From Macrotrachela quadricornifera (taxonomy: Eukaryota > Rotifera > Eurotatoria > Philodinida > Philodinidae), in NCBI GenBank assembly GCA_022393335.1, contig JAJEKB010020480.1, forward strand, positions 491,681-555,680: a DNA stretch of 64,000 bases, written 5' to 3'. Positions 52,189 to 63,742 of the stretch are shown piece by piece. The stretch's first letter is position 1. Each line of letters begins with the position of its first letter. The translations under genes were made by a program, and so were the position numbers. The notes under the pieces are model-generated. The model was given only the letters and a program-made list of their open reading frames with translations. It was not told the DNA's origin and did no database searches.

Positions 52189-55100
52189 ATGTATTCCCAA
52201 TGTTTTATGTTTTTTATTATGATTATTTTGATTAATGCTAATCAACAAAATAAACCAATTGCTTTACATATTGGCGCTTTGTTCAATTCTAATAATTCAT
52301 CAATAAATAATGGTCAACAAGATTTACAAGCTGCTCAAATAGCTATTGATGAAATTAATTTTCGTTATCATGATTTATTCAATGGTCGTTATATATTGAC
52401 CTTACTATCGAATAATTCTAGAGTATAAATTGAGTTAGGTTTTTTTTTTCTTATTATCAGTAATGATCATATCTTTAGTGTGATCCAATTTATGCTGTTG
52501 ATGCTTTTTTTCATGCAATATTTCGTCGTCCTCAATTACTTTTTCTTGTTGGTACATCATGTTCAAATGAAACAAAAGCTGTAATTCAAGTAGCTGATCA
52601 TTATAATCTTATTCTTGTAAGTGTATTTTGTTATTTATTCAAAATAATATATAATCATTATATTTTTATAATATAGTTTTCACATTCAACTTCATTTATT
52701 TTACAAGCAAATCAAACATATTCAACACTTGTTCGTCTTTCTGTATCAGATGAAAATTATAATGATGCACGTGTTGCTTTTATTAAATATAATAATTGGT
52801 CTAATGTAGCTATTATTCATCAAGATTCAATAGAATATTCACTTGTAAAAATATTTTTAATAATAAAATTAAAAATAAAAAATGAATTATTTTTTTATTA
52901 AAGATGATGGCGAAATTAGCTGAACGTTTAAATAAATCAAATATTAATGTTATACTAACTCAAAGTGCTTCGATGTCTAATCTTACATCTGCACTTAAAA
53001 CTCTACGAGTATATTGAATCTTTGTTTATAATAACAAAAAAAACACAATTTTCTTATAGGAAAAAAAAGCTCGAATTGTTTTTGTTAATTTTGATACATC
53101 ATCACGTGCTATATTCTTTTGTGAAGTATATCGAACATTTGCTAAATCATTACGTGAACGTTATGTATGGATATTAACTGGAAATGATTATCATTTATGG
53201 AATTTATCAATAAATAATTGTACAAAAAAAGAAATTATTGATTCAGCTCGTACATATATTATTATTGATAGTTCATATGAAATAAAATCAACTTTAATTA
53301 ATCCAAATATGGTTAGTTAAATATAATAAAAAATAAATAAATTTTTTTTTTTAAATAAATTAAATGTTTTAGACAGCTCAACAATTACAAAAACGACTTC
53401 TTACAAATGATTATCTTGATAAACAAACATTACATGCATATGATGCAATATGGGTTATTGCTTTACTTATTCGAGCATCAATTAAACAAAAGTAATTAAA
53501 ATATATATTTATTACATTAAAAAATTACCTTATTCGGGGTTTTTTTTCTAATAATTTTAGTATAGATATTGAAAAATTTACTTATAGTACAACAAATATA
53601 AGAAATCAATGGTTAAACTTACTCGAACAAATTCATTTTCTTGGAGTTTCTGTAAGTTAATGAGAATTTTTTGGAAATTATACAATAAATGAATAATTAT
53701 ATTGTTTAGGGTCCTGTTTCATTTCGAAATCGTCAACGACAAGCTGAAACTCTTATAAGTCAATTTCAAATAGATTTTAAACAACAAGAACGAATTGAAA
53801 CTATAGCTGAATATTCCCATAAATTAGGACTTAATACAAAATGTTCAACATGTCAAGCATTGAATTGGTTAGGTAAGAAGAAAATGAATTGTATAAAAAA
53901 ACAAACCGAAATAATCTTTTATTTAGGTGCAATTCCAGTTGATACTGAACGAAGTGAAATTCGACGAGTTGTCATGAATATAATTGAAATTTCACTTATT
54001 ACTATTAGTTGTATATTAGGTCTTGCACTTGCAATTTTCTTTTTAACATTTAATATTATTCATCGACATCAACGGTAATGAAATTTTATTTATATAAAAT
54101 CTATTTTGTTTGCATATATTTTCTAATCTGTTTTTTATAAATTTTTTAATTGATATTTTAAAGAACAAATACTAGTATTTTATATTACCTCTTATGTATT
54201 AAAAATCACAGATAATTCTCATTTTAAATTATAATTATTAATTATACTTTCTATTAAGATATATTAAATTATCAAGTCCGAAATTAAATAATGTAATGGT
54301 TGTTGGTGCCATGCATATACATATATCTATTCTTATATTTGGTCTTGATGAATGGTTTCTTGATCATAATTTATTAGGACATGCATGCATGGTAAATTAA
54401 TTTAACAAAAACAAAAAAAAAAAATTTTTTTCTTTTTAATTAGTTACGATTTTTTTTATTATCTGGTGGATTTTCATTAATGTTTGGTTCAATGTTTTTA
54501 AAAACTTTACGTGTTTATCGTATATTTACATCACGTGATCGACCATTATTACATTCAAAAGTTAGTTATCTTATTAAATAACAAAAAAAAATCTAAATAA
54601 ATATATATATATATATTTAATAGCTTCTTCAAGATCATCATCTTTTACTTATATGTTTATATTTATATGGTATTGATTTAATATTTGCTATATTTTGGCA
54701 AATATTTGATCCTCATTCAGCACAATTTACATATGGACCGGTAAAGCAAAAAAGAAAGAAAAAAACAACAACAAAATAAATGAGAATTATTTATTTAGAT
54801 TAGACAACTTAATATGGATATAATTGTTTTAGATGAAATATATTATTGTGATTCAACATATCGACATAAAATTTTATCATTTATATATATATATAAATCA
54901 TTATTTCTTGTTATTGGAGGTTATTTAGCTGCTAAAACACGTCATGTTCATATAGCTGCATTAAATGATTCAAAATTTATTGTATGGAGTATATATATTG
55001 TTGTTTTAACAAGTTTATTTACTGTTATTGTAATGATGTCAATGAAAAATTTACGTACATATGTTGCACTATGTTTAGTTGTTATACTTATGACAAGTTC

Positions 55101-56163
55101 AATATTATGTTTAGTTTTTTTACCAAAAGTAAAAATAAAAAAAGGAAAATTCTTTTTTGTTATTGTTATTATTTTTTTTAGGTAATTAAATTAAAAAATC
55201 GACATAAATTATTACATGAAGTTGTTTCAAAAGATTTAGTTGTTGATGATTCACGTACAAGACGTTTAGTTGTTGAAATAAGTTATTATGAAAAATATCG
55301 TTATGCACAATTACAAAATCGAGAACTTAAAACAGAACTTATTCGAGTAAGAATTGTTGAAAAGATAAATATTTACTCAAAAATTAAAAAACCGTACTAT
55401 GAGTCTAAGCATGCATTGAGCTCGAACGTGATGGTTTGATCATTTTTCAGTTAAGTGATTAAAGAAGGGATTTTATGATTGACTATATATTCCAAGAAAT
55501 ATTTAAAACACTCGGCGCTATCTCAGTATTAAAATAATGATAGAGAAAAATTATATATTTTTTTTGGATAAAGCTTAATCATCTATTACATACTCTTGAA
55601 CAAAAACTTGAACCAATATCTTCAAATGTTGCTATGGCTCTTTTACCAATAGCTGTTCGTTGGGCATCAACATTTTTACATAAATCTGATATTCAGTATG
55701 TATAATAAATAAGTATAAATCAAAAATAACATTTAAACTTTTTTGTTTTTCAACATTTAGATCATCAACTATTCGATCGAATAGTAAAGTAAATATTGAA
55801 CCAATAATATCTTTAAGAGAACAAATTCATATATTTGATAATGATTCAATTAGTTCAAATAATACATTATTTAATTTTGATCAAATATTATCATCATCAT
55901 CATTATCTTCTGAACTTAATCTTTCAATAGCTTTAAATTCAATTAATGATAGTAGTTCATTACCATTAAGTATTTTAGATAATCAAGAATATTTAACAAC
56001 AGATGATGTTGATGATGATGATGATGATAATAATACAAGTTTATCAATAACACCAAATCAAATAACAAGTGATAATGAATCGGTGCTTTATACAATTTTA
56101 CCAAATGAATTAAATATAAATGCGGCAACACTTGATAGTGATCTGGAAAGAATAGATCGATAA
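52189..56163 (+). CDS. GABBR: Class C GPCR, metabotropic GABA(B) receptor type
   Basis: Sixteen exons give 934 residues with phase kept throughout. They are 52189..52422, 52479..52616, 52677..52844, 52904..53008, 53060..53311, 53373..53491, 53561..53651, 53710..53872, 53927..54074, 54259..54391, 54444..54560, 54624..54740, 54799..55128, 55182..55346, 55574..55695 and 55761..56163. A signal peptide is followed by a Venus-flytrap domain (about 25-420: LHIGALFN, QAAQIAIDEIN, LVGTSCSNET). The seven-helix region spans about 440-715. GABA-B signatures are YLAAKTRHVHIAALNDSKF and CLVFLPK before the tail. The Cys-rich linker of glutamate receptors is absent, as expected for GABA-B. A coiled-coil stretch (about 755-790) could mediate heterodimerisation. 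A long Ser/Asp-rich tail ends the protein. Whether it matches subunit 1 or 2 is not decided. AATAAA follows the stop by about 50 bp. Confidence 0.9.
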
Positions 56164-56475
56164 TTGTCTTATTTTATTTATTTCTTTTCTGTAATATGTT
56201 AATAATGAAAAAATAAAATAAAATCAATTCATGTATTTTAGTTTAATAAAATATTTTTTTTGTTATTCAAAATTTATATCATAAAATAGCGACATCCTTT
56301 GACAAATTTATTGACTTATATTCTTTTTTTTACCAATCTCTCAATAATATTTTTCGTATGATGTATTATAAATGAATTTCACAATAATTTTTGAATGACA
56401 TCATTTTGAATTATAAATAGTTGAGATTTATTCGAATATTTTTTAGATTTCGAAAAAACAGAATTTTTTTCTTTT

Positions 56476-58097
56476 ATGTGTCCTCGACGTGAAAATTCTG
56501 ATAATACATCAAAACGTGAAGAACGTGAAACACGACAACAAGAAAAAAAATCTCGTGAAAAAAAAACTTATGGAAAAGATGATGAAAATACAGTACAATT
56601 TAAAGATCAATTACGAGCATTTAATTTACAATTAAGAAAAATTACAGGTGATGGTAATTGTCTATTTCGAAGTTGTAAGTTATTTGATCATATTAGGTAA
56701 TTTTTTTTCTTCTAATTAATTTTTTTTTCTTATTATTAAATAGTTGCTGATCAAATGGAAGGTGATCAACGTCGACATCGTTATTATCGAGATAAAATCT
56801 GTGATTTTATGCGTACAAATCGTGCAGATTTTGAACCATTTATTGTTGATCAATCATTTGATGCTTTTATTCGTTCACTTTCGAAAGATGGTACATATGG
56901 TGGAAATGAATGTCTTGTTGCATTTTCACGTCTTTTTGATGCTAAAATATGTATACATCAAGTAATTAGATACTGTTTTCTATAAGATATTTGAGTTAGA
57001 ATGATTTAAAATAATTTCCCTTTCTTGGTTTTCTTAATCCCAACAAGATATTTTTAGTTCGACTTGTGAGAAAATGTTTCATAAAATGAAATAGCGTTTC
57101 ATTTCACTATGAAATTCTGTTCACAGCATCGTAAACAAAATAGTAAAGATCTGTTTACAAAGTGTTGATTCAGACTCATAGAAAATATGTTCTACTGAAA
57201 CTAGCATATCTATTTTTGATATCCGTATACACTATTACAATATGTGTCCGATTTGAAATTATATTAATATTATTATTGTAGGCCAATCAACCAGTTTGGA
57301 CAGTATGTTTTTCTGATTCTCCTAAACATGAAATTCATCTATTTTATCATGATTATGAACATTATTCTTCCGTACGCAAATTAGGTGATCATTCATCAAC
57401 ATCAGCAAATATACGACAAGAAATGACAACTTGTAGTTCATCAGCATTAAATGAAAAAAATAAAAAAACGACAACAAATGAAACTAAATATGGTGCATGT
57501 GCTATTGATCCAACAGAAGAATATACTGAACATGATATTGATTATATTCAATCACAATTGGCAAATCCTGTTGATCGTCAATTAATCTATGATACATTAA
57601 ATGATAGTCATGGTGATATTGATGGAACAATTGCTTATTTACTTGCTTTAGATATACCAACATCACCACAACCAGCAAATCCTCAAGAATCAAATGAATC
57701 TATAGAGAGAATAATGTCAATTACAGATGTTTATGATGTTGATCTTGTTCAACAATCATTTACCAATAATAATCTCAATATTGATTCAACAGTTGAAGCT
57801 TTACTTAAACTTAATACAAATGATAATGAAAATAATGAATTAATTTCAGATGAAGAAAAATCAGAAGTTGATCAAACAATAAACAAATCTACAACAAAAA
57901 CTCGACCTATATCAAATCGTCAAATTAAAAATGATAAGAAAAAAGCAAAAAAACAACGAGCAACTGAAAAGCATCGTGCACAAATTTTAGCTGCTTCAGG
58001 AAAAACATCTAAACAATCTGAAGAAAAAACTGATCTTTCTGTTAATAATGAACAAGAACATATACCACCCAATAATATGGAATTTATTAGTATATAA
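56476..58097 (+). CDS. OTUD3: OTU-family deubiquitinase, OTUD3-like
   Basis: Exons 56476..56674, 56744..56961 and 57282..58097 (introns 69 and 320 bp) give 410 residues. A basic N-terminus is followed by the OTU fold. D59 and catalytic C62 are in GDGNCLFRS, and catalytic H166 is in HDYEHYSSVR. The segments VADQMEGDQ, YGGNECLVAFSR and ICIHQANQPVW match OTUD3. Two UBA-like three-helix stretches follow, at about 205-250 and 265-305, where the human protein has one. The tail is Lys-rich (KKAKKQRATEKHRAQILAASGK). Human OTUD3 removes Lys6/Lys11-linked ubiquitin. A TTTTTTAG acceptor-like site lies 29 nt before the ATG. Confidence 0.88.
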
Positions 58098-58728
58098 TTT
58101 TTGTGATATATTTTTAGTTCATGTTTATTTTTGTAATTATTATAGATCAGTTTTTTTTTCTATTTAAGAAAAATTCATCGAATCATATTAAACTTTTTTT
58201 CATACCAATAATAAATAATTGATCAGCATTGTATGACAAGACGAGACTTTTGAAACAGCAAATTTCATGATGTTGTGTATGAATACTTTTAAATAATTTG
58301 TGCTAGAAAGTAATTTTTCGTGATTATGATAGTGATCAAATTTTATTTGACAGATATTCATTAATGAATTTACTAATTGAATAAATGAAATGTAAGATAT
58401 TTTAATCAACAATCTTGAGGGTTTTATTTAATATAAGTGTTCGTAATAATATAGCATTTAGTAAAAATTTAAGAATTGTTACATAACAATAGATCAAAAA
58501 AGCGAATAGTCGTGATACATCTATTGTATTCGTGTTTTCGTAGTTTTTAGAATTATGATAAAAAATTGATCAATGTATGGAACAAAGAGAAAATCTTTAG
58601 AAATTAAATATGCGACTCACAAATGAAATGATGAATGAACAGTTTTTTTCCGTTCAGTGATTTCTATATTCTCTGCATGTTAGGTTGTATCGAATATATT
58701 TAATCTGGATTTTCTCTTTTTTTTTCAG
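58098..58728. other. Intergenic, no gene seen
   Basis: AT-rich 3' flank of the OTUD3-like gene. I looked here for the missing left end and N-terminal coding part of the piggyBac copy and found neither. Confidence 0.5.
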
Positions 58729-59511
58729 TAATAACTCTTGTTCTATATTTTGATAACTTTTTTACTTCTTTCGGATTATTAGAAAAACTAAAGTTACAGA
58801 ATATAAAGGTCGCTGGTACGATTAGACCAGATCGGGCAGGTATTCCTTCAGATTTTGTCAAGAAAAATAAAATGGAACGAGGAGATTGCAAAACAATCAT
58901 TACATCGAGCAGCATTATCTTCATTTGGATGGATACCAAACATGTTTTTTTGGCTTCAAATTATCATAAAGACAACGAAGTTGTTCCGATTTTGCGTCGG
59001 AGGAAAAGTGATCAACGAGTTACAATCAACTGCCGCAAGCAATAAAAAGATTATAACCAGTTTTCGCATGGAGTTGATCGCCTCAATCACAGAATATCCT
59101 GTTACAGTCTCGATCGGAAGTCTAAAAGAAACTGGCTTGGAATTTTCATTTTATTTTCTGAATGCATCTATTTCCAACTCTTTTATTTGCTATAATCAAT
59201 TAGCTCAAGATAAAATAACTTATCTAAACTACATGGTTTCAGTGGCCAAGTCTCTTTGTTCTGGTAGTGGACGAGTTAGATGTGGACGACCTCCTTCTGG
59301 AAGGAAGCCTAAATTAGCATCACCACAAGCTGTTCTTACTTTTGACAATAAAATGCATTTGCCTGTGAAAACTACAAGAAGAAGATGTGCCTATTGTAGC
59401 ACAAAGGAAGCGGAAGTTCGATCTGACATCGAATGCTTTACTTGCAAATTGGCATTTTGTCTAAAAGAAGGAAAAAATTGTTTTTTTGATTATCATAAGA
59501 TTTTTATGTAA
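58729..59511 (+). pseudogene. piggyBac transposase remnant (DDE_Tnp_1_7 type), broken
   Basis: In one frame (58731 onward) the conserved middle of the transposase reads LYFDNFFTS...GTIRPDRAGIP and so on. A TAA stop interrupts it at 59043-59045, the same frame resumes (YNQFSHGVDR...RKSKRNW), and then a frameshift near 59130-59165 moves the reading into the frame ending at 59511. That last part holds the C-terminal Cys-rich finger (RRCAYCSTK...CFTCKLAFC). The N-terminal third is missing. Such fingers bind the element's subterminal repeats. The stop, the frameshift and the truncation make the copy non-functional. A splice-acceptor-like TTTTTTTCAG precedes the preserved part. Confidence 0.8.
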
Positions 59512-59590
59512 CCATTTTGACTCTGGATAAAATAAAACGGCTGAAAAATACTTTTTCAACTAAAAAAGAATTCCGTCCTCAAAGGGTTAA
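58729..59590 (+). mobile_element. 5'-truncated piggyBac element with intact 3' end
   Basis: The right end reads CCGTCCTCAAAGGG followed by TTAA (59573-59590). This is a piggyBac-type terminal repeat (CCCTTTGAGGACGG inverted) plus the TTAA target site. No matching left end occurs upstream in the flank, so the left half is lost. Confidence 0.75.
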
Positions 59591-60321
59591 ATGGAGGTTT
59601 CTCGTAGTATTGCATGAAATCTGTTTCATCCAAATATGTATTATAAATTAACAACTAATTTCTTTAATTGTGTTCAAATTGACTATAATTTAGTTTATTT
59701 TGCTTTTTCAATCGAAAAAGCAACATATTTAACTTTTGATGTCCGAATCCTAGATGCCATTTCTTTCTCTTCATAATAAGACAAAAGAAGATAAAAGGAT
59801 TCATGTACGATCGTTGTATGCGAATTTTCTCAAATATTATGAGACTAGTATTCATAAAATACAACTTTCCTAATAAAATCTGAGAGAAAGAAAACCTTAT
59901 CTTTCGTTATAAGCTCTAATGTGAAAATTTTTTTATTACAGTCTTAAAATAGAACTTTTCTAGAACTAAAAGAACGGTTAGTTAGCTTTTGATATCCTGA
60001 AAACACCAATCAACAAAAGAAAAGAAAAATGTTTATTTTTGCTGAAAAAAAGGTTTAAAGAGTTAAGCATGTTGAGGTTTTCCAATATTATTCGTAGAAT
60101 TTTTTCATAGCTCTACTCAATGTCAAATGTGCTTATATATACTTGTAGAGAATTATGTGACCGATCATTTCGTAAAAAAATTTAGGACAAATGCTTTAGA
60201 TCGTACGAAGAACAATAGAAAGTAAAATTTAGCTCGTTTTCATTGGACCGTACGATAGTAATTATAAAAAGCTACTAAAAATATTATGAATAAATGACCT
60301 CTCAAAACGGACTTTATACAA
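59591..60321. other. Intergenic, no gene seen
   Basis: AT-rich, nothing supported. The minus open frame at 59664-59864 has no motif. Confidence 0.5.
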
Positions 60322-60409
60322 AGCGGGGCGGGGCGGAGCAGTGACGGTTTCATTGCTGAATTGGCGGGACGGTGGCGGTGCGACTTTTTTGCTGCCCCGT
60401 CCATCTCTG
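60322..60409. mobile_element. GC-rich terminus, probably of a hAT-like transposon
   Basis: An abrupt GC-rich 88 bp patch (GCGGGGCGGGGCGGAGC, GCGGGACGGTGGCGG) ends in GCCCCGTCCATCTCTG. Inverted, this is CAGAGATGGACGGGGC, which fits the CAGRGATG-like start of many hAT elements with GC-rich subterminal repeats. No partner end or transposase is seen. The G-runs could also form a quadruplex. Confidence 0.4.
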
Positions 60410-61611
60410 ATAGATATATTCATTCATTTCACTCTACAAACAATCTATATTTATTATACATTTGTATTCTTTTTATTTATTAATAAACAAATGTATACTT
60501 TTTGAATAAAATTGTTTAATTTATTTTTTTAATTTTTAGAAATAATAATTTCATATTCTAAATAAATATTTCAAAAACAAACGAATCAATCTTTGGTAAA
60601 TCTATCTGATAACATTTCTCATGAATCTTTTTTTTATTTACTTCTTTAAGTATATCGTTACTGAATGTACACGTTTTGATCGTTATATATAAAATAAGAT
60701 CAACAAAAATTTATTTTAATTCATCAATTAAAATACAGTATGGTTTATAGAAACATTAGTTAATTATCAATTCAATACAATCCATTTTCTTTCTGTTAAT
60801 TATATTGTCGTGTTTATCAACCTTGATTTACCTGCAACAGCTTTTTATATGTGATTTTTCCAAAATCTTATTTTTACGATATTTTCAGATACAAAACAAA
60901 GAATGTTCTGTTACTTAAAGAAATTCTTAGCGACCAAGGACGAGTATTACGGTTGTCGTAAACGGTCGTATACAACGTCGTTTGTCCTCGTATTCACTCT
61001 CATCTCCTTGGAGGGAAGACGGCAACTTCCTGTTATCCTCTCTCTCGTATCTCTGCCCTTATTCTCAATACCAGGAATACTTCCTTGTCCATTTGGATAT
61101 ATAAATGGACCTAAAATAAATAAAAAACAAAATATTTTAATTAATATAATACTTACTTTTCCAGTTATATGATAAAATAGACCTAACGACAGCAGTACTG
61201 TCGGATCCGACATTTTTCGACAAAGGGATATCACCGGATTCTATTATCGGAATCCGACGATTTCCGATGTCGGAATTTATCAAATTCCATCGGTTTCTGA
61301 TTATCGGTTTCCTATCGAATCCAGTTGTCGGATAGTGTCGGATTCGATAGGATCCAATGGGATGATTTCGACCTGGATAGCCTGAAGACAAATAAAAAGA
61401 AAATATTGAAATAAAAAATTATAACTCTTTTATTTTATTATGATCAATAATATGACAATAAAAAGTAAAATCTATTTAAATATATAAACACTAAGTGTTT
61501 CGATATATAGTTCGAAATAATGCAAAAAATATAATTTAAAATGTTTCATATTGCATTCTACGTTCTGCTGGATTCTGTGCTGAATTCAATAGTTAACAGT
61601 ATGGCCGAGAA
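60410..61611. other. Intergenic with a CGGAT-rich palindromic patch
   Basis: At about 61196-61350 the words TCGGAT, ATCCGA and TCCGAC recur on both strands and could fold extensively. Minus-strand frames here (GPFIYPNGQGSIPGIE near 61090 and GYPGRNHPIG near 61360) sit behind acceptor-like AGs. They might be exons of a repetitive secreted protein, but I could not build a consistent gene. Confidence 0.4.
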
Positions 61612-61974
61612 ATGAATCTCAGTTTACGACTGGGCATGATTGACCTGGGGATTTTCATCACATTGATTATAGTACTAATTTATGAAATTTACACATATAT
61701 CATCCTCTTTTTGCTCTATTCGATAATAAAAGTGTAAGTCCGTAATACTTTTTGTTAGTTAATTGTTTCTTGTTAATTAATTTAGATCAATACTTGATCC
61801 AATAGTCAAAAAAGTTCGCTATATTCTATATCCTCCCAATTTCTGGAGTGAAGCGCCAACAATGCCAAATGACGATGAAAGTAAAAAAATAGATAAATTT
61901 GAGTTTCGATCAAGTATTTTTTCGATTTCGATTTAGGTTATGGATGGGAGGAAGATGAACGTGATGTGGCTTGA
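61612..61974 (+). CDS. Small single-pass membrane protein (84 residues), unknown family
   Basis: Three short exons, 61612..61733, 61786..61880 and 61937..61974, join across two good GT-AG introns (52 and 56 bp) with exact phase. The protein starts MNLSLRLGMIDLGIFITLII and has one long hydrophobic stretch (about 9-40). A basic segment (VKKVRYILYPP) and an acidic tail (NDDESYGWEEDERDVA) follow. Basic residues after the helix suggest a cytosolic C-terminus. A tiny upstream frame, ATGGCCGAGAAATGA, overlaps the start ATG by four bases, which could limit translation. Each exon is too short to stand out, so the gene rests on splice logic and sequence character. I do not recognise the family. Confidence 0.55.
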
Positions 61975-62055
61975 TGCAATAAAAAATGGTTAATTGGAAA
62001 AAAAAACAAAATATAACAAGTAACGCTCCTCTAAAGGCTCGCTCTTCTCTTTCTC

Positions 62056-62512
62056 GCAGAAATCGTGTTTCTAAACTACCGTCAAGCGATTCACTTATAA
62101 AATTAAAAAACCAAAGTCAGATGTAAGTTCCTCGATCTCACCTGCCTTTGACCAAACTTCATAAAAACAAATGTTTTTTGTTAAAAATTTGTCGCTTATT
62201 TAAGAAATTGACCTTCAAAAAAATTTTAGAAAACTGACTTCAGTTTTAAATTCATCGACCTTGATTACCCTTCGGTCAACGCTTATAAAAGAACTTTTTT
62301 TTGTGAAAAAGTGGTTCTTTGTGTAAAAAAATGATCCTCCAAAAAATTCTAAAAAACTAATATCAGATTCGAGTTCCTGGACTCCGATTATCGTTTCGTT
62401 AAGTTTTATAGAAAGTATTAATAAAATGTTTTTTTGACCCTGCGGACATACAATCAATCAATCAATCAATTAGATAATTTATGTTTCTAAGACTCTTCTC
62501 TACGAGAAAGAG
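62056..62512 (-). repeat. Dispersed repeat family B, long copy
   Basis: Inverted relative to the copy at 24481-24797. The outer parts match it (CTCTTTCTCG...GTTTCTAAACTACCGTCAAG at one end, AGACTCTTCTCTACGAGAAAG at the other). An additional internal block of about 130 bp looks like a tandem copy of the adjacent block, so the translated minus frame repeats SDISFLEFFGG and TEVSFLKFF. (CAAT)n follows at about 62450-62470. No domain is recognised. Confidence 0.6.
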
Positions 62513-63300
62513 AATACAAAAAGATGGATAGTAAAAAAATCGATAGAACAGAAAGAAAAGGTCAGTAAGTGCATTCACTAGGAATTTATTCTTCGTAGGA
62601 ACGAATATCTCGATCAATTTCTGTACAAAACTGAATCGCCTTGAATGTGTTAAAGTGATTTCAAGATTACGATCATCGTCAATACCAATCTTTTCCTTTT
62701 TTATCTATATCTTTAGATGTGTTGTTGAGTTTGCAGAGAATGAATTACAAAATTCTAATCATCTTAAAGCTTCTGCTTTATTTTGTCACACACACAAAAA
62801 AAAAAATATATATATGTAATTTTTTATGAGGAATAGATTGAAGTGTTTCTTTATTACATAAGCAGAAGCAGCTGGGCGAATAGCAGCAGTTGGAGCTAAA
62901 GCAAAGCCAGAAGTAGGATCAGCAGCAACAAGAGTAACAAAAGTAGAAGCAGCAACAGAAGTAGCAAGACGATGAGCAAGGATCATCATTCCTTGTATAA
63001 ACGTAAGATAATAGACTATTCATTTATAATGTTCTCTTGTTATGTAGCCTTACCTGATGGGATATACAACAACTGACCAGAATATTATAGCCCATTATTG
63101 GACGCATTATTTCTAATATTTTATTTATTTAAAATTAAATGATATTTTATTCTAGATCAAATGGATATATAAAATGAAATGGTGAGTGTTTTATATGTTT
63201 AAATTAAAATAATAATTTTTTTATGTATTTAGGTTGATGTTGTTTCTGGCCCGAAAAGATAAGTATCATTTTTATTTCAAAATATTTTATTTTTTTCTAA
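62513..63300. other. Intergenic, with possible unassigned exons at 62862-63112
   Basis: An Ala/Lys-rich plus-strand frame at 62862-62961 lies behind an acceptor-like TTACATAAG. It is followed after a stop by a GTAAGATAA donor and a TTATGTAG acceptor, then PYLMGYTTTDQNIIAHYWTH. The in-frame TGA at about 62972 breaks the reading. The opposite strand also reads open (62786-62989). I cannot decide on a gene. Confidence 0.3.
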
Positions 63301-63475
63301 CTATTTGTTGTTCACCGTAAACGGCCTTAAACGGCATCGTGTACGTTCCGGCGATAAAACGGCTCTCAATCCGAGCTCACATAAAACGGTAGAAAATGAT
63401 GACCGTTTTTCACCGTTTACGGCATGAACCACGTCGTTTCTTCGCCGTTCAAAGCAGTTTAAGGCGTCGTTGAAG
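63301..63475. repeat. CpG-rich foldback-like insertion
   Basis: CCGTAAACGG/CCGTTTACGG and AAACGG/CCGTTT words recur in both orientations. The patch is CpG-rich compared with its flanks and resembles in style the palindromic element at 41265-41489. It supplies the last third of the open frame at 63301-63744. Confidence 0.5.
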
Positions 63476-63742
63476 ATGATTTGAATGATGGACCTGGGTA
63501 GTTCTAATAAACTTGATGAAGAAAGACGTCGATGCGGTAAATCAAATGATAACTGCTCATAATTATCAGATGGATTAAAATAAAAACATTGTAAGTTATT
63601 GAACATACTAAGAATTTGTGTATATATAAACAGATTTAATTTTTCATATGCATTTTCAAATTTAGATGTATTAATGTCAACAATAAGTGATGAAATTTTA
63701 TTTTCGAAAAGACACAAGAAAACAGTTGCATTTAAATAAAAC
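63476..63742 (-). pseudogene. Fragment of a rotifer F-box/LRR-like family gene
   Basis: About 90 residues (FENKISSLIVDINTSKFENA...NLFIYTQILSMFNNLQCFYF...LSFDLPHRRLSSSSLLEL). They fit, from memory of rotifer gene sets, a large family of F-box-type proteins with LRR-like strands. The normal continuation after LLELPRSI is missing, and the frame runs on into the CpG-rich repeat. The 5' part beyond 63742 is full of stops, so no F-box is present. It is probably a dead fragment. Confidence 0.4.

Noticed and set aside
61090..61390. Collagen-like or repetitive secreted protein exons (GPFIYPNGQG, GYPGRNHPIG) on the minus strand
   Set aside because: Too short, separated by a CGGAT-rich palindromic repeat, and no phase-consistent joining was found.
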